A DNA stretch of 64,000 nt from Acorus gramineus (GCA_030737835.1 CM060853.1:10970034-11034033), one strand, 5' to 3'; counted from the first letter of the stretch, positions 35,212-49,400 are shown. The notes: generated by a model not told the origin, from the letters alone. Numbers and translations: made by a program.

Positions 35212-35566
35212 CTTATAATTCACAATTCATATTTTATTCACATTCAATATATAATTTATCAATGATCAACCTAACAATAAAAAAGCTTCATTATCACATT
35301 ATCAATATAATGAAAATAAGTAAAAACACAATTAAATATAAAAAAATTTATTTGTATATATTAGAATAATTTTAAATCTAGAATAGTTTATGTCACAGTA
35401 GATCCATCATAATATTTGACCCGAAAACTTAGGGTGTTTTTGTGTTACATGAAAAGTGAGGAAAAATAAAAATTTTCCATTTGACTACCTAAGAGCATTA
35501 GAGATGCCTTAAAAACAACTATGGTAAAAACTTTCCCTAGAGATGCTCTAAAAACATTGTTTATGT

Positions 35567-35570
<4 letters not shown>

Positions 35571-35641
<71 letters not shown>
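35571..35641. repeat. (GA)n microsatellite
   Basis: About 71 bp of uninterrupted GA dinucleotides, a likely polymorphic locus. Confidence 0.97.
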
Positions 35642-35646
<5 letters not shown>

Positions 35647-35691
35647 CCTTAATTTTTTTTTTTGTTTTATTAGGAGGGATTTTTCTTCACC

Positions 35692-36200
35692 CTAAGATAT
35701 AGTTTGGTAAAGGAATAAATTTTTAAGATAAGTTAACCTAATTTATGGGAATAAAAAAACCACTATTTTTATTCAAATTTGCATTTGGTAATGCTTTTTA
35801 TTATCCTCATTTTTTATTTTCTTAGTCTCAATCTTGCATTTAGATCAAATATGGGATAACTTCAATTTTTTTTTTAAAATATCAAATCTATCATTCCTAT
35901 TAATAGGGCATTAATATTGTTTAGTGGAGCACATTCTTTTTTTTGTTTGGTTTTCATTTATTTTCTTGGAAAGGGTAGTAATAAATGTTATCATAATTTT
36001 ACAAAATTAGGATAAAAAATTGGGACAAAGTCTGTTCCATCTTTTACCCAGAACAAACTATCCCTATTTTTTATTTCAAAATGTGGACAATTGTCCATAC
36101 TTTATCTCCATTTTTTTTATGCCATATGGGATAACAAATGATTTAATCCATTTTTTTCCTTATCCTAACTCTTTATCCCCATGCTAAACTAGGCCTATAG
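35692..36200. repeat. MITE-like candidate
   Basis: The left end 'tagtttggtaaaggaataaa' and the reverse complement of the right end 'tagtttagcatggggataaa' resemble each other with several mismatches. The interior is AT-rich and non-coding. No clear target-site duplication. Confidence 0.3.
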
Positions 36201-36676
36201 GAGAGAAAATGAAGAAAAGTGAGGGAAAATAAATTTTTTTTTTAATGTTTGAATATTGAGTGATGTTACACTCAGTTTGTTTTCTCTATCCAAAACACAG
36301 TCCTATATATCACGTTAGAATTCCAATAAAACATATATCTCGTTAGATGTTTGTATATACCACATTAAATATTTTCTTACACGAACTAAAAATGAGTTCA
36401 TTCAACTCGAAATGGAGCGATATGCAACTTTTTATCAAAGTATATATATCTTATTAGATGATGTTTACTATTTAAAAAAAAATGAAAATATGTGAGGTCT
36501 GAGTTTTGGTTGGTAAATGTCACTGAGTCTAACATTTTCCTTGAATATTACATGTTTGATAACATTGAATATCTTATTTGTTATTATTTTTTATTTTATA
36601 ATAAGTTAAAAAATTATTTATTTATTATGACACGTCCTTATTGATCGTTTTTTTAAATTTTATTTATTTAAAAGTG

Positions 36677-37131
36677 GAGATTTTTATTTTTAAGTCTATG
36701 TAAACATGCATATTTAAGGATTGGTTCCTCACTTCTTCATATTTCTATTTTAGTTCTTATATTCAACCGCCTATTTGGTTTTTAGTCCCTCCGTCAAACG
36801 TCCGTCCATACACAGTTAATTTGTGAAATATGATTTATTTTTAAGTCCCTGTAAACTATGTTATTTAGTGATTAGTCCCTCCATTCTTTATATTTTATAG
36901 GGACCAATCACTAAATAACATAGTTTATAGGAGCTTAAAAATAAATAATATAGTTCATAGGGACTTAAAAATAAAATCACATTTTACAAATTAACGGTGT
37001 ATGAACAGGCGTTTGATGGAGGGACTAAAAACTAAATAAATAGTTGAATATGGGGACTAAAAAAGAAATATCAAGAAATGGGATCAATCTCTAAATAGAC
37101 ATGTTTACAAGGACTTAAAACTAAAAATCCC
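36677..37131. repeat. Long foldback element (inverted repeat ~210-bp arms)
   Basis: The left arm (36677-36889) and right arm (36893-37131) are near-reverse complements: 'ttttaagtctatgtaaacatg' at one end and 'catgtttacaaggacttaaaa' at the other, with 'tagtccctcc' and 'ttaatttgt' blocks repeated in inverted order. The transcript would form one long hairpin, so it is a candidate small-RNA source. It is typical of foldback MITEs near plant genes and lies about 290 bp upstream of LPXA. Confidence 0.85.
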
Positions 37132-37416
37132 TTAAAAGTATTTGACAAGTTGCTTTTATATATTACATTTAAGTTAACATATAAATAATATATTTATTTA
37201 TTTATTTTTTATCAGTTTTTATCACTTTTTGTCCATCAAGATATTGACAAAACAACATCTGAATGACTTTTCCATCGGTTTGTTTTGATTCAAATTCCAT
37301 CATTTTCATTCAGTTTCCTTCTTGTTTGTGTGTAAACACACCCTTAATCAGACTTCACCAATAAAAGATCAACCAAACCCCGCAAAAGCTTAAACCCTCG
37401 TCCCTTCTCTTCCGAG

Positions 37417-40400
37417 ATGGCCTTCAGAGCTCTTCGTTCTCTTTCAATCTCCAAAAGCTTCCCATCACAACCTCTCTATAGAAGTCTCTTCAGTAACTCA
37501 AAAGGTAACCCCTTTTTGTATTACATTCATACATGTGTTTGTTCTTTTAATCCATTCACTGATTCTATCTTTTTTGGTCATTGAAGGTGTTTCAGAAGAG
37601 AAACTAAGTGAACCCATATCAGGAAATGTGAGGAATTTTATCCACCCAACTGCGATTGTTCATCCGGAGGCCGTTCTTGGGCAGGTCTCCTATTTTTTCC
37701 CGATTGTTTGATCTTTTGTGTTGTGTTTGGGTTTTGTTTGGTATGATTTCTTGACTTTTCAAGTGATATGTTTAATTGGGTTTCAATTGATGCATAGAGT
37801 TGCATTCATTGTAGTGAATGTAGATATTCAGTACCAAGTGATGTATGGTTCAGTTCTTTAGTGTAGGTGTGGTGAGAGTTGGATTTCTGTATTGGGTGTT
37901 TGGAAAAATTGAATTTTGACGTTCATTGTTTTGTTGGGTTTTTGTTTCAAACAAGTCGCTTGAGTTTTTTTCGCGATTTGTTTTTATTTCTAGGAGTCGC
38001 ATTGTAATAAATTTAGAGATACAATGCCAAGCGATCAAAATGCATGGCTTGATTGATATGAACACTTTAGCTTCTTCCACTTAAATAGTTCCGTATGCGG
38101 TGATCCTCTGAAATGGAAACCAGTGCCCAAATGGTTTCATTGTGGTTAGGTGGTTACTTAAATTAAATCCTCAAATTACTATTTTGGATGATATAGAACT
38201 TGCATGCTTCTTAACAACGGATCTCTACTTGCCTTTGTAAAACTCTATTTGAATCTGGCACAAGCTTAGTGGGGTTTGGGGGAATGTTATTTTATTCAGT
38301 TTTATAAAGAAATTGTTTGTATTATTTGGCAAGCAAGCTAAGAGAAGCGATTTAAGCAAAAAAGTAAGTTTTCCTCAGCTGATGGCCCATGCAATGTGTG
38401 TGGCAATTTGACTCACAAGGAATGACAATTTCTTCATCAAAGTTGAGTGTTATATTGAGAACATTTGGAACTTTGTGTTTTGTCTCCTAGAGGACTGTGC
38501 TCGCTGTCTTCTAAGGCCTGAGAGAATTGTTGTTGAAGGTGAGGGTTCATTACTTCATTTACTGTTTTTTTTTTTTTTTGAAAATGAACTTGGTGGGTTT
38601 GCCACTTTGCTTCTTTGTATTAGATAGAAAAGGAGAGCATTCCCATAGATACATAGTAACTGAGATAATAGCAAATAGAGAAACAAAAGGGAGGGATAAA
38701 GCATAACAGTGTCGGGAATGCCTAGGTAAGAGCTTACTGTTGAGTGAGGGAAAGAAGGTGCTTCTTTGAAGGGTCGGGGATATGTCATATGTCCCAAATT
38801 ATTGTTTTCTTTTCTTTCCTTTTCCTTTGCTTTTGTATTCTTTCAGTTTCCAGTGAATATGATTGAGAACTGCTCTCTTTCAATAAGAAAGAACAGATCA
38901 ACTGAGGAAGCCCAACTGCTTCCTAGTGAAGATTTTATGACGGGAAAACTCTGATAGCATCTGACATTGAGTTTGGTATATCAGATGTATCACCATGTTT
39001 GTGGAATATATTTGTTAGTTATTAAATGTGGCTCAAAAATGCTTCTTCTATTGCTAGCCTTGCACAAAAAAGATGTTCAGATGTTTCAACAATGGAGAAA
39101 AGCAATAGTGACCGGCCACCCGTGACTCCCTCGGCCTCGGAGAAACCCTTCCACCCGTGACTCCCTCGGCGCCCTATGGCGCCGGCTTTGCCGGCAGCTT
39201 CGCCGATCTCTCCGGCGGAACCCGACCCTCCTTTGGAGGTGGCCGGACCTTCTAATCTGCTCTCTTCAAATCCACCTTCATCTTCTACAAATCCCCTTCC
39301 TTCTTCAGCACTCCATGGACCCTCCACTTCAAAACCCTCAACCTCCTCTCCTATAGCCCCTTCCCCATCTGTGGCTGTTGCTCCTGCTCGAGCGGGCACT
39401 GCCCCCATCCATTCCAAAAATGCAGAGAACTTCCCTCCTCTCCCTACTCAAAATAGAGGGAGGAGCAGAGGTCCAAAAGAAAATCCAATTGGGCCCAACA
39501 AAAGGGGAAAAAGCAGAGGACCTCCTCCCCCACCTCCTACAGTGGCTCAGAAACCACTAAGCTGGGACTCCCTCTTCTCCAAGCCCCCGGCGGTAGTCAG
39601 GCACGCTCCCGTTCCATTCTGTGTCCCTGAAGTTGAACATGGAGAGGTTTGCAGAAATCAATGAGGAAGATCATGAGGAAGCCCAGGAAGCGTGGGCTAA
39701 TTCCGTAGTTGGGTACATTGAGGGTAAGAATCCTGTCTATGCACCCTTTGTTCAGTTTCTGCAGAGAAAGTGGAAACCAAAGGGGGAGTTCAAGTTGCTA
39801 TTGAAAGGAAATGGTTTTTTCTTGGTGCAATTCTCCCTTGAAAAAGACATGACCGCGGTGCTTGAAGGAGGGCCGTGGACAATGTCAAATCGCCCCTTCA
39901 TCATACAAAAATGGTCTCCGGAAACACGATTAGAACATGCCAAACTCACATCCATTCCGGTTTGGGTGAAGTTCCCCAACCTTCCCCTCCATTTGTGGAC
40001 TCCTACTGCCCTTGGAAAAGTAGCAAGCCTTATTGGTATCCCTCTCTTCTTGGACACCGCCACAAGAATGAGGTCCCGTATCTCCTATGCTCGTGTCTGT
40101 GTAGAAGTTGAAGCTGGGGTTACTCTGCCGGACTGGGTGTGTGTCAGGTGCAATGGTGAGAAGGAACAACTCCAAGTTCTGTACGATTGGAAACTCAATG
40201 CTTGCTCTCTGTGCTCAACTTTTGGCCACGATGATGCCATGTGTGGCAAACAAAAGTCCTCAGTTCCCCCCACTAAGCAATTACATGCTTCTGGTGCAAG
40301 GATTCAGCAGACCTCGCAAGGGAATGCTCACACAACCATGGTCTCTGATAAGAGAAATTCAGAAATGGACAACCAGCCTTCTCAACCAATAGAAAGCATC

Positions 40401-43400
40401 TCACATGCGGAAAACAATCCTCCGGATGATAAGTCTGGAGAGGAGACCAATCAAACCCCAACTCTAACTACTTCACCAGACAAGCCTATGAAGATCCCTC
40501 AGCCCAAGGATGGGTCCTCTAAGCAAGGAAGTGGGGAAGTTCAGATTGTTCATGAGGCCCCATACAATGACTCAAACAAGGATTCTCTTTCTGCACAATC
40601 TATAAGGCCCACAAACAATGGTGCACCGGTGGAGAAGTCTATCCCCTCTATCAATGGAGACAAGCACTTGGTGGCTCCTCATCTAAAAGAAAGTGACCAG
40701 GTTCATTCTGAGGAGAATTCTATAACTACATCACAGAGACAACAGTTAACAAAAAAGCAAAAAAAGAAATTGAGGCAAACTGCCTCTGGTCCTCTTTCTG
40801 AGAAGGATGAAGATCAAGAAGCTGACTCAGGTAGCTCCTTATTGGGAGACTTCCTAGCGAAGACTAAGAAGCACAAGCGTCCGGCAACAAAAAAGGGAGA
40901 TGTCAAATGAGGGGGCGGTTCCAAAGCCCCTCCTTTGAAAAAGTGAATTATGGTCCCTTGTGGACCCTCACCCATTTTAGTATTTCCTCTCCCCCCCTCC
41001 TGTGTACATTTTTAATGATTGACATGTGCATTTGGAATGTTAGAGGTCTTAATAACAGGGTGAAACAACTAGAAGTGAAAAGGTTCCTAGATCAAAGGCA
41101 GCCCACTATCTTTGCATTGTTGGAAACCAAAGTCAATTCTTTGAATATGGAGTTGGTTAAATGCAGTCTTCGGCGTGATTTCTCCCTGCTCACAAACAAC
41201 AGCCCCACCTCAGCTGGAAGAATATGGGTCCTATGGGACCCGGAGGTTGTGCACATCCGGCCTGTGATATCTAATGATCAGTTTTTACACTGTGAAGTAA
41301 CCTCCAATGTTCAGCCCATGAAGTGGTTGATATCAGTTGTATATGCCTCTAACTCAGCGACTCAAAGAGCTTTACTCTGGACTGATTTGGCTGATCTCTC
41401 GACACTATGTCAATCCTCTCCTTGGATTGTCAGTGGGGACTTCAATGAAGTTCGTTATGGCTCAGAAAAGATGGGTGGTCGTCCAATTCATAGCAGAAGG
41501 GCATTCAAGTTCAATAGAATGATCTCCCATGCTGGGTTGCAGGATGTCAAAGCTACGGGACATCATCTTTCATGGAATAATAATCAGGAAGAAAGAGTAG
41601 CATACCGGTTAGACCGCACACTAGTCAATTCTATTTGGCTTAGCAAATATCCTGAAGGATTTGTGCATTATCACCCCCGGGGACATCAGATCATGCAGCC
41701 ATGGAAATTCTCCATAACCCCACTCTGCCTAGGGTTCCTTCCCCCTTCAAATTCTTTCAAATGTGGACTGGCCATTCTACTTTTCAAGATACAGTTTGTC
41801 AAGCTTGGAATATCCCAGTCCATGGTTCTAGCATGTTCAGCTTAGTGACCAAGTTAAAAAACACAAAAACAGAGCTAAAATGATGGAATTGGTCAACCTT
41901 TGGGCTGTTACAAAGAAGGCTGGAGGTCTCCCAATTTGCCTTGAATTCTGCTCAGTCGGCTCTTGTTGCTGACCCCCGGAATCCCAGCCTAATGGAAGCC
42001 GAATTTCTTGCAAGACATGATTACCAGGATGCTCTGAGAGTGGAGGAATCATTCACGCGACAAAAATCAAGAGCGAATTGGTTGCAACTTGGTGACTCAA
42101 ATACCAAGTTTTTCTACTCTGAAATCGCCCATCGTAAAGCAAGGAACACTATTCGAAGGCTAAGACTTCCTAATGGGACGTACACTGATGATCCTGAGCT
42201 AATCAAGGGAGCCATTGTTGACTATTATGTTTATCTCTTAAACAAAGAGTCTTTTATTCCAATTTCGCAAGAGCCTTTCATCGAGAAGGTTTCTGAACCT
42301 GATAATCACATGCTATTGGAGGATGTAACGGAGGAGGAAATCAAAAAAATCTTTTTTCATATGAAAGCCTCTTCTTGTCCCGGACCTGATGGCTTCAGTG
42401 CTGGGTTCTATCAAGCTTGTTGGCCAACCATCAAAGAAGATGTTTGTCAGGCAATCCACCAATTCTTTCATTCGGGTCACATGCTAAAGCAGTTGAGTAC
42501 TGCATTCATCACACTCATCCCAAAGACACTGGAGGCTGATTCGATGGACAAGTTTAGGCCGATTTTCCCTATGCAACTCTATTTATAAAGGGATTACTAA
42601 AATAATCTCTAATAGACTCCAGCCCATCCTCCAAAGAATCCTTAGTCTGAATCAAACAGCATTCATCAAGAAGAGAAGAATTGGTCACAATATCCTATTG
42701 GCCCATGAATTGCCTCGTTTCCTTAACCTTCCCTCTCTTGATGGACGAGCCTGCATTAAAATTGATATAAAAAAGGCCTTTGATAGTCTTAGATGGCCCT
42801 TCCTCTATACAGTTCTAAGAGGCCTTGGTTTTCATGAAGACTTCATTAAACTAGTTCAACAATGCGTGGAGTCTCCAAGATTCTCAGTGCTTGTTAATGG
42901 AAGCCCATGTGGGTTCTTTAGCTCCAACTGTGGATTACGGCATGGAGATCCCTTATCTCCCCTCCTCTTTGTACTAGCCCTCGAAGGTTTCACACAAAGA
43001 ATAAATGCAGCATCCCAATCAAAGGCTATTGGCTCCTATCTTAAAGGGGGAACTCAAGTCAACCATCTTGCATTTGCAGATGATCTCCTAATATTCACAT
43101 ACTCCTCCCCTTCAACAGCAAGGAATCTAGTCACATTGCTTGATGAATTTGCCAAAGACTCTGGGCTGCAGATAAATCTGTCCAAAAGCCAGTGTTCATT
43201 AATCCATCAGATCCTAATAGAAGTTGTTTTCTAGATACTCTCCGTATTCCAGAAGGCTCTATTCCAGTTAGATATCTGGGTCTCCCAATGATCAATGTAT
43301 CCCTTAAGCATTTGCACTGCCAACCTCTCATTGAAAAAATGAGGAAGAAACTTCTTTCTTGGCAAGCTTTACTACTCTCCTCAGCTGGCAGATTGGAGTT

Positions 43401-46400
43401 AACTCGTACAGTGCTCAATGGACTCCATTTGTATTGGACAGGTGCCTATTCTCTTCCCAAACGTACTATTAAAGAAGTTGAAACAATGATTAGGGATTTC
43501 CTTTGGAGGGACTCTCCACAAAAACGTGCTTCCCACCATGTCAACTGGATAACCTTTGAATGAAGGGGGGCTTGGGATAAAAAGAATTGCGGATTGGAAC
43601 AAAGCTGCTACTGGAGTTCATCTCTGGGATGTGGCTACTGGTATGGAAAGCTTGTGGGTTAAGCGGATTCATAGTAGATACTTAAAATCTCATTCTTTAT
43701 GGGAGGTGAAAGTGAGATCCACGAGTACGGCTATCTGGCGGAAAATTCTGGCAGCTCGAGACTGGATCAAACCAAAGGTCAAATACAACATCTATTCTGG
43801 CTCTAATATAAACATATGCGGGGATCCCTGGATTGATGGGGATGGACTAGCTGGGCATTTTGGGGAAAGGCTAGCCTTGCTCTTTGGGCTGAATAAAGAC
43901 TCCAAGGTTAGTTGGTTGATTGTCAATGGAAAGTGGCATAAACCAAGGCAATGGCCGCTTGAACTCTCTAATCTCTGGGATGCCATCTCTGAAATTGAAA
44001 TTGGTGGTCGAGGCAATGATGAAATTATTTGGAGTCCAAGCAAGTTTGGCAACCTTTCTTCAGCTGAAGCTTGGAAGGAAGTGCGCTCCAAAGCAGGGCA
44101 CCCTTGTTGGAAGAACTGGGTATGGCAAAGATCACAAGTGCCCAAACAATCTTTCACTCTCTGGCTAGCATGCCACAACAAATTGCCATCCCTTGCCAGG
44201 CTATTCCAAAAGAACTTGGTGGAGAGTCCCATTTGTATCCTCTGCAACTCTGGCACAGAAACATGCAACCACCTTTTTTTCCAGTGTTCCTTTTCTGGTG
44301 TTGTATGGCAATCAGTTCTCTCAAAAGCAGGAATTACAAGGAGCACAGTCTCTACAATCCTCACTGAAATTAGGTGGTTGGACTCTTCCTTCAAGACCAA
44401 GGTCCCACAACTCATCCTTCAAGCACTATTATGCTCTACCACATGGCATGTCTGGCTTGAAAGAAATAGAAGAATTTTCAAAGGGAAACAGAGGCCACAA
44501 GATTCTATTGTCACTCTTGCCTTACGTGATTCTAGACTGAAATTGAGTCAATTCGCACTCAAAGCGGAGATGTCTCCTGATCTGGACAGGATGAAAACGG
44601 GGCTGGGCATCTCAATAACTGAACTCTCATTGCATTCCATTGAGGTGAAGTGGGAAGTTCCTCAGTGGAGCTGGATCAAAGCAAACACGGATGGTTCCCT
44701 TTCGGAGGACAGAGCAGGATATGGGTTCCTCCTTCGGGATCACTTGGGTCTTCTGATCATAGCAGAGGCAGCAAAGACTTCTGGGCGGACCATCAACCAT
44801 TTAGAACTAATGGCAATCGGGCAATGCATGAAATTGGCATTGGAGCTTGGCATTCAAAGTCTTTGGGTGGAAAGTGAGTCAAAAGTTGCACTATTGTGGG
44901 TCATGGTCAGTGTGAAGGCTGGTAAATTCAATTCAAAATGACTACATATCTTTCTCCAACATTAAGTTCTCACACATCCATAGGGAGGGCAACTGCCCGG
45001 CAGATTTAGCCAGCACGCAAAGTCATCTGGGGGTAACTCGGTTCAACCCATCTCATGTTTGGCCAGAACTGAAAGCTCTCATTGACAGAGATAGAAGTGG
45101 AATTCCATACCTCAGGGAATGTAGCCTACTTTATATTACCGTTGTTGCATTGTAATTGATCTCCCTTTCTTTTTGTATAATCAGGTGGTTTGAAAAGGGG
45201 TGGGGTGGATGCACATATTCAGGTTACTGAGTTTGTTCCCTCGCCACACCCTTCTTTCCCTCTAACCTGGTTAAAATGGCATCTCACTGTAACTACATGC
45301 ACCTTTTGTACATTTGCCATATAGTTTTGAGGAATACACTTTTGGACTTAACCAACCAAAAAAAAAAAAAAAAAAAACAATGGAGAAAAGCCAGAATATG
45401 CGATTGTGGATGGGGAAATGTTGAAATGAACCAGTTAAGGGAAAGGTTAAGCTGAGGCATTGTATTAATGACAAGGGATCTAAAGGCTTGCATGTGTAGA
45501 TGGCCTAAGTGCAACATATAAATGACACTGGCCAAATGAATATTTTGTGTAAAGACATTACAATGACGATGGTGATTGTGAACATGATTAATTGTTTGTG
45601 GACTGGAAAAATATGTAGAACATCTCAATTTTATGCCATTTCAATTAGGAAAAAGCAAAACATAAGAGAGGAGTTTGGTATAACCATCCATCTTCTAGAA
45701 TCTTCTTGAGCGTATTTAAGGTGGTTTTTCATATTGTGGAGCACGGGCACGGACACAAACATGGACATGAAACTCCAACATGACATGGCACGACACAAAT
45801 ACTGTGACATGGAAAATCTTGTAAAATTAGGACATGGACATGATTAGGACACAACAATATATAGATAAATAAATAAATAATAATATATACATTATATTAT
45901 GATTATTTAAAAAAATGACTGCACATCCATAAACTATAAAAAGTGATATACTACAATGGTGTGCCAATTATCAACTGCTTTAAGGTTTAATATCATATGA
46001 CTATGTGAGGGTAGACCTAGCTTATGGTAGTTATCAAGGAAAAAAAGGTTTCAATATCGTGCCATATATAAATGTCGTGTGTCCCTCAGTTGTCCGTCCC
46101 ATGTCCAACACATTTTAGAAATTTAGAAAATATATTTGAATTTTGGAAACATATGAGATGTGTCAGAAACATGTCCACCGCGTGTCTTGTTGTGTCTTAT
46201 GTCCAATATGTGTCAAATGTGGACACAACATGTTCATTGAAGTGTCTGTGCTTTCTAGTGCTCATACATGAATGTTAATATTTGTCAGAATATTGTTGTT
46301 ATCATTTTTGTGAACAATTCTCACAGTTTTTTTTCTTAATAAACTCACTTACCCAAATGAGATTGTAATATCTTTATATTCACATGTAATTGTAATTAAT

Positions 46401-49400
46401 GCCCTATGTGTGAATTGTCATAAGTAGCTGTTATCTTGCATAGTTATGCTATCTTGTGCAGTTACGTTTCCAAATTCACACATGAAACAAGTGTGTGAGA
46501 GATTTCAGTTTTCATTGGCTTCTGCTTTTTTTGTAGTTGCCTATGTGGTATCTATGTATAAGTAAATTCATATTGGGAACAATAATTTACGAATTCAAAA
46601 CATGATTGTGCAGGTCTATGGCCAATATATGCCACTGTGATTATTGTCTTATTTTGTAATTTTGTTTGCAGAATGTTTCGGTTGGACCTTTTTGCACTGT
46701 CGGATCTTCTGCGAAGCTCGGTGATTTTTGCCAATTGCACCCAAGCAGCCATATTTTTGGGCATACCGAGTTGGGGGAACATTGTATCTTATTAGCGTGC
46801 GTTCTTCTGATCATTGTTTTGGTTCTTTTGGTACCGCTATAAAAGCATCATTACTGAAACCTTGCTGCTACTTGAGTAGTTTTAGGTGTCAGTAGGTTGT
46901 TGAGCTTTATTTATTTTCTCTTTTAATCTCCGTAGTACTTTATAAGAATTCTTTTTCGTGTATCTCTTCGTCATGGTTCCTATAGTAACAGGAACTCTTT
47001 TGTCGGCTTTGAATAGGCAGTGGCACTATTGTTGGCGCAGATCTTCCTGGAAGTACAATCTTAGGAAGGAATAACATTATTGGATATCATGCTGTGGTTG
47101 GGGCCAAATGTCAGGACTTGAAATACAAGGTTAATATGCCATTTAGCACTTCAAATTTCTTTTATGTCTATTGACTTATCTATTTCTATAAAATTTGTTC
47201 ATCAGAACCTTAAATTTTTTTAGTTTTTGATCTATATAATTTAGACAGGGGATGAGTGCTTCCTGTACATTGGCGACAACAATGATATCCGCGAGTTTAC
47301 CTCTATTCATCGTTCTTCGAAATCAAGTGACAAGACGGTATGCAACCATGTTTTTCCTATGTTGGCCCATCAAATTTATGTTCTCATTTGTTTTCAATTC
47401 TCAGGTCATTGGTAACAACAATCTTATCATGGGGTCTTGTCATATTGCCCATGATTGTAAAATTGGTAACAACAATATATTTGCAAATAACACTCTTTTA
47501 GCTGGACATGTGGTGGTGGAAGTGAGTTCTGCACTTTTTGGTTGAAGCGTAGCATTGATTACTAAAATTTCTTTCTGATGGAAACACTCAGAGAAAGTAA
47601 ATTCTTGTAATGTAGGACTACACCCATACTGCTGGGGCCATTGTTGTTCATCAGTTCAGTCATGTTGGATCATATTCGTTCATTGGTGGAGGTTCTGTGG
47701 TACGTCAATGTTTTAACTAGTTAACAACAATTTCAGTGAGCAACATATTTGTTGTTCTATGGTTTAAATTGCACTTTAACCATGCAGGTTTCTCAAGATG
47801 TCCCAAAATACATCATGGTTTCTGGAGATAGAGCAGAGCTCCGTGGCTTAAATTTGGAGGGTCTCCGACGTAATGGATTTTCCAGCAGTGAGGTTGGTCT
47901 TGCTTAGAACTTCATTAACTAGGATTATTAACACAAAGTTTTAATTTCTTTGTAAAACAGCAGAGGTTGTAAGTAACTGACTGATATATCTTTGCACTCT
48001 TGTGCTTGATGAGGAGATTGAATATCCATGCATTTTTTTGCGCTTGATGAAAGGGTTTTGAATATCTATGCATTCTTTGTGCTTGATGAAAGAGTTTGAT
48101 TATCCATGCAGTCTTTCCGCTTGATGAAACATAATTTATTTAAATACTCAAAATAGTGATGAAAGAAGGAACAATTGGCGCCAAGGCATGCTGAATGAAG
48201 GGAACTTACTCTTTCTAACTTTTTCTTTTGAAGTATTTAACCAGAAAATGTTCACCCAATGCTTTCTAGACATGAATATATGTTAATTATATAACAAACT
48301 TCCTGCAGGTCCAAATTGCAGTTAGAAACTTGTGAACAAATTGTCAAAGATGTTACTGATGATCTTTGTATTGTTACAGTGTAAATAGAGTATACTATCC
48401 AAACTTGTAACTAAAACCATGGTAGCAAGACTTGGAAATTTTATACATCTTATTGGTTGGTGTGAAGGATCAAATCGGAATCACTTGACACCAAAGTATG
48501 ACTTTAATATCAAATGATATATAGACTCCCATAAGCAGTTTCTTATCTGTCAATGGTTATCCTTGAGATTTTTCCAAGTTGCAGGGTGCAAAGAACTGCC
48601 AATGAGAATTTTGAATTCTCCAATTTTGTGTTATGTGTATAGGACATGCCGAATGTATAGCAAGGGTTGATGGTTTAGATGAACATTGTAGTGATGCAGA
48701 TGTCACCAAAGATAGGAAATGCAAAAAAAATGTTATGTCAAGGTTTTTTTTGCTCACTGATTAGCTTTGGGCATAGCAATCATGAGTTAGCAATTGAAGT
48801 TTTATTCTTAGTTGCATTACTGAACTTTAATGATCTCATCTCTACAATGTAGATTATGTGTGTATCTTGAAATAGTTCAAACTCGGAATTGTTACACAAT
48901 GCAAAGATTGAATGATTTTATGCTTTCAAACCTGTATCAGATGATTGCATAATCAATGTGATCATGTTCCAATGTCTCTGTGATTTACATTGTGATCCCT
49001 TGTCATATTCGGATGTTCAATACCAGTAGCTCGCTGTTCTTGTTTCCATGACAAACACTGCCTTTAATATTCAAGTTCATGTGTGCAAAATTTTCATTGT
49101 TCTGTGGACTTCTAATTCTGCCTTCCAACAAAAATGAATTCAGATCAGAAGCCTGAGGACAGCATATCAAAAGATATTTATGCCTGTGGATGCAAATTTA
49201 GAAGGCATCGAAAGTCGGCTCGCTGAAATGGTGAACACTGTGTTCTCTCTCACATTATTTTGATGAGTTTCACATGAAAACAACATCCATTCATATAACC
49301 TTAATCAACTTTACAGGAGCAGAATAAGGAACTAGTGGGTTTTCCTGTGGTACGGGCCTTGGTGCAATCCATTCGTGACTCTTTTGAGCAAGATCGTCGT

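Larger units (their letters stand above)
35220..37416. other. Intergenic region upstream of LPXA
   Basis: AT-rich, with the GA microsatellite, the MITE-like candidate and the foldback described separately. No other gene was seen. The last 90 bp before the ATG are less AT-rich and include 'ttaaaccctcgtccc', plausible 5' leader of LPXA. Confidence 0.5.
39104..45377 (+). mobile_element. Full-length but decayed L1-type LINE in LPXA intron 2
   Basis: Flanked by the duplication AACAATGGAGAAAAGC (39088-39103; 45376-45391, with the first two A shared with the tail). It ends in about 20 A (45358-45377), the signature of target-primed reverse transcription. The 5' end is GC-rich ('aatagtgaccggccacccg'), followed by ORF1 and ORF2 and a short 3' UTR. 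It lies in the same orientation as LPXA. Length of about 6.3 kb suggests no 5' truncation. Both ORFs have frame breaks. Confidence 0.94.

Noticed and set aside
47252-47545. 97-codon plus-strand frame across LPXA exons 5 and 6
   Set aside because: Reads through the intron; the spliced LPXA model explains both exons in phase.
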